From contig CAZPHC010000021.1 of assembly GCA_964586155.1 (NCBI GenBank), positions 48,526 through 112,525 of the forward strand: a stretch of DNA of 64,000 nt, in the 5' to 3' direction. Under the pieces are notes generated by a model. The model was not told where the DNA came from, made no database searches, and saw only the letters and a list, made by a program, of their open reading frames with translations. This stretch comes from SXNM01 sp964586155. Lineage in GTDB: Bacteria > Myxococcota_A > UBA9042. Positions 60,021-64,000 of the stretch are shown here, piece after piece; position 1 is the stretch's first letter; the number at the start of each line of letters is the position of its first letter. Both the position numbers and the translations under genes were made by a program.

Positions 60021-60763
60021 CCGTCGCCGCGCCGCGCCCCGCCGTGACCGCCGCGCAGGCAACCCACGGTGCGCCCGGGTTCTGGGCCTCGCAGCGCAGG
60101 CTGTGGCGCCTGACGTGGCTGTTGCTGCGCAAGGATCTGCGCATCACGGCGCGCAGCCGCGACACGTTCGCCCTGGTGCTGCTCTTCGCCGTGCTGTGCG
60201 TGCTGCTGTTCGCCTTCGGCTTCTTGCGCGAGGGCGCGATGGCGACGGACGTGCTGCCAGGCACGCTCTGGGTGACGCTGCTGTTCTCGACCACCGTCGC
60301 GTTGCTGCGCCTCTTCGCCGCCGAAGAGGAGGGCGGCGTGCTCGAGCAGGTCGGCGCCACGGCAGCGGGCAGCGCGCCGCTGTTCTTCTCCAAGGCCTTG
60401 ATGCAGCTGATCTTCGCCGGGGCCGTGACCGCGTTGGTGCTGCCTCTGGTGGCGCTGTTCTACGCCGCGCCCTTGGCGCGCATGGCGCCGGTGCTGCTGG
60501 CGCTGGCGCTGGGCCTGACCGGCCAGGCCCTGGTCGGCACGCTGATCGCGGCGCTGATGGTGCGGATCCGCCTGCGCGAGTTGATGTTGCCGTTGGTCTT
60601 GTACCCGACCGTCGCGCCGCTGCTGATCGCCGGGGTCAAGGTGACGGCGATCGCGCTCGCAGGCGGAGATCCCGCCGTGATCTCGACCTGGCTCGGCCTG
60701 ATGGTGGTCTTCGACCTCGTCTTCGTGCTAGCGTCCCCCTGGTTGCACGCGCGCGCGGCTTGA
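60017..60763 (+). CDS. ccmB: Haem-exporter permease CcmB
   Basis: The 248-residue protein has about six hydrophobic segments (LVLLFAVLCVLLFAFGFL, TLLFSTTVALLRLFA, ALVLPLVALFYAA, VLLALALGLTGQALVGTLIA, WLGLMVVFDLVFVLASPWL). The family motif RDTFALVLLFAV lies near the start, and EEEGGVLEQVGATAAGSAPLF and LPLVLYPTVAPLLIAGVK are typical of CcmB. It forms the membrane part of the CcmAB transporter. The N-terminal ~25 residues are a variable extension. The ATG overlaps the ccmA stop. The next gene, ccmC, starts 67 bases downstream. Confidence 0.92.
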   Translation: MTVAAPRPAVTAAQATHGAPGFWASQRRLWRLTWLLLRKDLRITARSRDTFALVLLFAVLCVLLFAFGFLREGAMATDVLPGTLWVTLLFSTTVALLRLFAAEEEGGVLEQVGATAAGSAPLFFSKALMQLIFAGAVTALVLPLVALFYAAPLARMAPVLLALALGLTGQALVGTLIAALMVRIRLRELMLPLVLYPTVAPLLIAGVKVTAIALAGGDPAVISTWLGLMVVFDLVFVLASPWLHARAA

Positions 60764-60830
60764 GCCAGCTGCGCTGCCCCCCATCCTGCCACGCGCCGTC
60801 CTGCCAGGCACTGACACGAGCGACCCGACC

Positions 60831-61637
60831 GTGAGCCAAGCCCCTGCCACCCCCGCCGCGTCCTGCCCGCCCCCGTCGCAGGCGCCCGCGTCGCCCGCGC
60901 CCGCGTCCCGCACGTCGGCAGCCACGGTGCGCAACCCGCTCGGCCTCTGGTTCGCCCTGGGCGCGGTCGTGATCGTGATCGAGGCCGCGCTCTCGACCAT
61001 CGCCTTCGTCACGCCGCCGGACGTCACGCTCGGCGTGGTGCAGAAGATCTTCTACTTCCACGTCGGATCGGCGTTCGGGATGCTGCTGTCGATGGTGACC
61101 GCGGCCGGCCTGTCGCTGCTGGACCTGTGGAAGCCCAACGATCGCGTCGACGCCGCGGCGCGCGCAGTGCTGGAAGTCGGTGTCCTGTTCGGCGCGATGG
61201 TGCTCATCTCAGGGCCACTCTGGGCGCGCAAATCCTGGGGCACGTATTGGACCTGGGAGCCACGCCTGACGCTCTCGCTGCTGGTCGAGCTGCTCGCGAT
61301 CGCCGTGCTGATGATCCGCGGGCTGGCAGCCGACGCCCGCATCGGCCGGCGGGTCGGCGCGGCGATGGCGGTGATGGCTGCGCCGGCCAGCGCCTTGATC
61401 CACCTCGCGGTCAAGCTCTGGGGCGGCAACCACCCGACGGTGCTCCAGGGCGGCGGCATCCAGAGCGCGGCGATGCGCGCCGCGTTCTGGCTCTCGGTGG
61501 CCGGCCTGCTCGGCCTCGCCGGCGTCCTGGCCGCCCTGCGCTACCGCGGCCTGCGCCTGGACCAACAACTCGCGGCGCTCGAGCTCGACGCCTCTGCGGC
61601 CCTGATGCGCCGCGCTCGCTTGGGAGCAGACTCATGA
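60831..61637 (+). CDS. ccmC: Cytochrome c maturation haem protein CcmC
   Basis: The 268-residue protein has a Pro/Ala-rich N-terminus and about six transmembrane helices. The haem-handling motif WGTYWTWEPRLT matches the tryptophan-rich (WWD) motif of CcmC. Conserved His are in FYFHVGSAFG and in IHLAVKLWGGNH. CcmC attaches haem to CcmE at the periplasmic side. It starts with GTG at 60831; no ATG fits. The TGA overlaps the ATG of the CcmD-like gene. ccmE and ccmF are not visible in the window. Confidence 0.93.
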   Translation: MSQAPATPAASCPPPSQAPASPAPASRTSAATVRNPLGLWFALGAVVIVIEAALSTIAFVTPPDVTLGVVQKIFYFHVGSAFGMLLSMVTAAGLSLLDLWKPNDRVDAAARAVLEVGVLFGAMVLISGPLWARKSWGTYWTWEPRLTLSLLVELLAIAVLMIRGLAADARIGRRVGAAMAVMAAPASALIHLAVKLWGGNHPTVLQGGGIQSAAMRAAFWLSVAGLLGLAGVLAALRYRGLRLDQQLAALELDASAALMRRARLGADS

Positions 61638-61999
61638 TGACGCGTCCCGCCCTCCCACGACGCCGCGTGGGCCGCATCGCGCGCGCCGCGACCCGGTCGG
61701 CGCTGCTCGCGTCGGTGGCGTTTGCCTCGCTGGTGGCGCTGGCCGGGCAGGCTGCGGCCGAGCCCGCAGCGGCGGTGCCCGAGGCCGGCGCCGCCGCGCA
61801 GGCCCCGGCCCGCGACCTCTCGGCCTACAAAGAGGAGCAGATCTCCGGCGGTGCGCTGGCTGCAGGCGCCTACATGGTCATGTGGGTGCTGGTCGCCGTG
61901 TTCGTCGGCCGCGTGGCCAAGGCGCAATCCCGCACCGAGGCGGCGCTGCGCGACCTCGAAGATCGCGTCGACGCCAGCCACGGCGCTCGCGCGCCGTAG
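61634..61999 (+). CDS. CcmD-like small membrane protein with signal peptide
   Basis: The 121-residue protein has a signal-like N-terminus (SALLASVAFASLVALAGQAAA), a linker, and one transmembrane segment (YMVMWVLVAVFVGRVA) followed by a charged helix (SRTEAALRDLEDRV). A lone helix plus a charged tail right after ccmC is the plan of CcmD, which helps release haem-loaded CcmE. The cleavable N-terminal part is extra. It starts with ATG at 61634, overlapping the ccmC stop, with a second ATG just behind it. The identity rests mainly on position. Confidence 0.7.
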   Translation: MMTRPALPRRRVGRIARAATRSALLASVAFASLVALAGQAAAEPAAAVPEAGAAAQAPARDLSAYKEEQISGGALAAGAYMVMWVLVAVFVGRVAKAQSRTEAALRDLEDRVDASHGARAP

Positions 62000-62010
62000 G
62001 GGAACGTGTC

Positions 62011-62184
62011 GTGACGACCTCGCATGTCTTCTTCATCCCCGCGATGCTGCTGGTCGGTGCCGCGATCGGCTATGTGATGGGCCGCCGCATGTTGCTGGCC
62101 GAGCAGGACGAGGCACGCCGCGCCGAAGAGCGCCGCCAGCGCCGCCAGCAGGCCGCCACGTCGGCGCAGACGCCCGACGCCTAG
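62011..62184 (+). CDS. Very small membrane protein (57 residues)
   Basis: A GTG at 62011 with GGGGAAC upstream starts a 57-residue protein. It has one transmembrane segment (VFFIPAMLLVGAAIGYVMG) and a highly charged tail rich in Arg and Glu (DEARRAEERRQRRQQ). It follows the CcmD-like gene by 11 bases and is probably the last gene of the ccm operon. I recognise no family. It is short, so its reality rests on frame, ribosome site and the clear helix-plus-charged-tail pattern. Confidence 0.6.
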   Translation: MTTSHVFFIPAMLLVGAAIGYVMGRRMLLAEQDEARRAEERRQRRQQAATSAQTPDA

Positions 62185-62489
62185 TCCTTGCGCTTGTTGC
62201 GCGCCGGCTGCACATCGCCGCGCGGGCGGCCGAAGCCACCGATATCGCTCATCGTCACCATCGCCTTGCGTGGCGACGGTGTGAACGGCTTCAGCTCGAA
62301 GTGGATGTTCGCCTTCTGCGGCTCGGGCGTCTCCTTGACCTCGACCCGGGTCGGGCTCGCGCGCACCTCGATCGTGGCCACCCGCGGCAACGTCGGGATC
62401 GCGGCGATCGCGTCCTCTTCGGCGTCGCGCGGATCCGGGGCTTGGACGCCCTCGACGGGCGCTTCGCTGCTGGCTGGGGTCTTGGCCAC
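62181..62489 (-). CDS. Small unknown protein
   Basis: The 102-residue protein starts with GTG at 62489, with a strong AGGAGG upstream. It has a polar N-terminus, a middle segment PTLPRVATIEVRASPTRVEV, and a basic C-terminus (GRPRGDVQPARNKRKD). I see no family signature, signal peptide or membrane segment. It is convergent with the ccm operon and overlaps its last gene by 4 bases. It may be cotranscribed with the upstream CRP-like sensor gene, whose stop is 43 bases away. Confidence 0.65.
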   Translation of the reverse strand: MAKTPASSEAPVEGVQAPDPRDAEEDAIAAIPTLPRVATIEVRASPTRVEVKETPEPQKANIHFELKPFTPSPRKAMVTMSDIGGFGRPRGDVQPARNKRKD

Positions 62490-62532
62490 GGAGCCTCCTG
62501 GGCAAATACGCAGACCGATCGCGCTGGGCGAT

Positions 62533-63090
62533 CTAGCGGTCGTCGCGTCGGATCGTCGCGCCCGAGCCACGCATCGACGCATTCTTGCGCGCGGCGAGGC
62601 GCACGGCGCGCTCGTCGAGCTGGCGCAGGTGATCGGTCAGCATCGGCAGGAAGGCGTCCATGATCGCGACGCCGGACGGGTGGTAGGCGGCGCAGAGGCG
62701 CGCGACCCGCCAGGCGTCGACGGCCACCAGCTCCGAGTCGACCGCAGCGCGGATCTCGTACGGCGAGGGGCCCTGGTCGACCAGGGCCAGGAGTCCGGCC
62801 AGCTCGCCGGCGTTGTAGCTCAGCAGCTCGCGCCAGATGCCGTTGCTCTCGATCCGCACGGTGACGGTGCCCGAGATCAGGATGAAGAGTTGGCGCGCGG
62901 GCGCACCCTGGGCCAGCAGCACGGCGTCGCGCTTGACCCGCTGCGTCTTGGCGCCCTCGAAGAACGTCTCGAGCAAGCGCGGCGAGATGCGGCCGATCGC
63001 GGAGTTGCGATCGCGCAGCCAAGGGATGAACCGGGTTGGATCGTCGGTGCGCCGGGGCGCGTAGCTACCGCTGATGGGCGTGTTTGCCAT
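62533..63090 (-). CDS. Cyclic-nucleotide-binding-fold protein (stand-alone)
   Basis: The 185-residue protein is one CRP-like sensor domain (VLLAQGAPARQLFILISGTV, ELLSYNAGELAGLLALVDQ) with a C-terminal helical part (AFLPMLTDHLRQLDERAVRL). There is no DNA-binding helix-turn-helix. The phosphate-binding cassette reads GELAGLLALV with no following Arg-Ser-Ala, so cyclic nucleotide binding is doubtful. The ATG at 63090 follows GGAGG. It diverges from thiC across 241 bases. It is the third such domain in the window. Confidence 0.82.
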   Translation of the reverse strand: MANTPISGSYAPRRTDDPTRFIPWLRDRNSAIGRISPRLLETFFEGAKTQRVKRDAVLLAQGAPARQLFILISGTVTVRIESNGIWRELLSYNAGELAGLLALVDQGPSPYEIRAAVDSELVAVDAWRVARLCAAYHPSGVAIMDAFLPMLTDHLRQLDERAVRLAARKNASMRGSGATIRRDDR

Positions 63091-63212
63091 ATCCGCCTCC
63101 GCTGGGGGGATCATGGCCGTCCAGCACCGAAGGCGCAAGATCCGTTGTCACGAGCCGGCCCTGTCGACCGGTGCGTTGAGCGTGGCCCGCCGTGCCGCTA
63201 TGCTCCCGGCCC

Positions 63213-63238
63213 GCTCCGACGTCGCTGTGCGTCGGAGC
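63213..63238 (+). promoter_or_regulatory. Hairpin in the thiC upstream region
   Basis: GCTCCGACG and CGTCGGAGC pair as a perfect 9-bp stem around an 8-base loop, 93 bases before the thiC ATG. The bases do not match the TPP-riboswitch consensus and no T-run follows, so its role is open. Confidence 0.5.
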
Positions 63239-63331
63239 GCTCGCGACCTGGTGACGTACACGCCCTGTGCGCGTTCCCCTTCGGCCGCGATCGCCATGGT
63301 CTGCTTCGCGAGTGCGCCATAGGAGTCCCCG

Positions 63332-64000
63332 ATGACCGAGCCCTTCGAGCCCCGAACCGGGGACGCCACCGCGACGGTCGACGCACCGCCGAGCACCACG
63401 CTGCGCCTGGGCGCTGCCGCCCGCAGCGGCGCGGCAGTCGAGCCTCGGCCGAGCCTGCCCAAGCTGGAGCAGGACTTCCCCCGCTCGCGCAAGGTCGCCG
63501 TCGGTGACCTCTGCGTGCCCTTCCGCGAGATCTCGCTGACCAACGGCACGACCTGCACCGTCTACGACACCACCGGGCCGCAGGGGCTCGACCCGCGCAA
63601 GGGCCTGCCGCGGGTCCGTGACGCCTGGACGGCGGCGCGCGCCGGGATCGAGCGGCCGACGCAGCTGGCCTTCGCCCGCGCTGGCGTGATCACCGAGGAG
63701 ATGCGGTTTTGCGCCATCCGCGAGGGCGTCGAGGCTGAATTCGTCCGCGCCGAGGTCGCCGCGGGCCGCGCGATCATCCCGGCCAACATCCGCCACGGCG
63801 AGCTGGAGCCGATGATCATCGGCCGCGCCTTCCTGGTGAAGATCAACTCGAACATCGGCAATTCCGCCGTCAGCTCGAGCATCGAGGACGAGGTCGAGAA
63901 GCTGCAGTGGTCGATCCGCTGGGGCGCCGACACGGTCATGGATCTCTCGACCGGCAAGGACATCCACCGCACGCGCGAGTGGATCGTGCGCAACAGCCCC
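63332..64000 (+). CDS. thiC: Phosphomethylpyrimidine synthase ThiC (3' truncated)
   Basis: The first 223 residues of ThiC are visible. They include TQLAFARAGVITEEMRFCAI, FVRAEVAAGRAIIPANIRHG, EPMIIGRAFLVKINSNIGNS, EDEVEKLQWSIRWGADTVMD and LSTGKDIHRTREWIVRNSP, a near-continuous match to the family consensus. ThiC is a radical-SAM enzyme that makes the pyrimidine part of thiamine; its C-terminal Cys motif lies beyond the window. An ~80-residue polar extension precedes the conserved part. The ATG at 63332 follows AGGAG. Unlike many thiC genes, no TPP riboswitch is visible upstream. Confidence 0.97.
   Translation, partial: MTEPFEPRTGDATATVDAPPSTTLRLGAAARSGAAVEPRPSLPKLEQDFPRSRKVAVGDLCVPFREISLTNGTTCTVYDTTGPQGLDPRKGLPRVRDAWTAARAGIERPTQLAFARAGVITEEMRFCAIREGVEAEFVRAEVAAGRAIIPANIRHGELEPMIIGRAFLVKINSNIGNSAVSSSIEDEVEKLQWSIRWGADTVMDLSTGKDIHRTREWIVRNSP

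Noticed and set aside
63091..63331. TPP riboswitch upstream of thiC
   Set aside because: The conserved sequence blocks of the TPP element were looked for on the plus strand and not found; only an unrelated hairpin is present.

Overview
The window is about 64 kb of very GC-rich, densely coding DNA. It has one assembly gap of 100 Ns at 20110-20209, one tRNA gene, and no CRISPR array, insertion sequence or rRNA. The gene content suggests a myxobacterium-like member of the Myxococcota. It includes PP2C phosphatases and a eukaryote-type Ser/Thr kinase, FHA, GYF and cyclic-nucleotide-binding domains, many Lys/Ala- or Pro/Ala-rich proteins, several lipoproteins, and one gene of 12.5 kb. The taxon is inferred from content only; no ribosomal RNA is present to confirm it.

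Region 1-15300 (+): the end of an exported protein, a lipoprotein, an A-type Fe-S carrier, a cupin that has lost its metal ligands, and a cyclic-nucleotide-binding-fold protein. These precede the main object of the window, a 4177-residue protein (2767-15300). It has an Ala/Pro-rich N-terminus, a DUF4157 (eCIS core) domain whose HExxH has become EExxH, about 40 copies of a ~66-residue Trp/Gly repeat, and a ~300-residue repeat-free C-terminus. Region 15319-23197 (-): argH, two PP2C phosphatases (one fused to a cyclic-nucleotide-binding domain) around a lipoprotein, an outer-membrane barrel protein interrupted by the gap, tRNA-Leu(CAA), and a LysM/MepA-type peptidase. Region 23402-25388 (+): a small AbrB-like protein, a DUF4234 membrane protein, a low-molecular-weight tyrosine phosphatase and a thioredoxin-like protein.

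Region 25426-35075 (-): a double-hotdog (MaoC-like) protein, a zinc-ribbon/GYF protein, a strongly diverged PurH paralogue next to a sigma-region-4-like regulator, a 614-bp non-coding stretch with an intrinsic terminator and an inverted repeat, and a four-gene run containing a DnaC-like ATPase and a GspF/PilC-type protein. Region 35252-43246 (+): pabB-pabC (folate), an exported FHA protein with a collagen-like tail, and a translationally coupled set of LeuA-like synthase, RCK-channel-RCK potassium channel, PEGA lipoprotein and an unknown protein. Region 43227-55405: a sugar-kinase-like phosphotransferase, an enoyl-CoA isomerase, cutA, nadB, a large membrane protein, an M50 protease, and a HEAT-repeat/lipoprotein/glutaredoxin operon closed by an intrinsic terminator. 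Region 55450-64000: a pentapeptide-repeat protein, a kinase-led cytochrome c maturation operon (CcmI-like, ccmA, ccmB, ccmC, CcmD-like), two small minus-strand genes, and the start of thiC.

Most genes lie in short operons with 4-bp ATGA or GTGA overlaps, and GTG starts are frequent. The regulatory theme is phosphorylation and nucleotide sensing (one kinase, three phosphatases, three cyclic-nucleotide-binding-type domains, one FHA domain). Several of these domains lack expected catalytic or ligand residues. All functional calls are by eye from motifs; no database search was possible.
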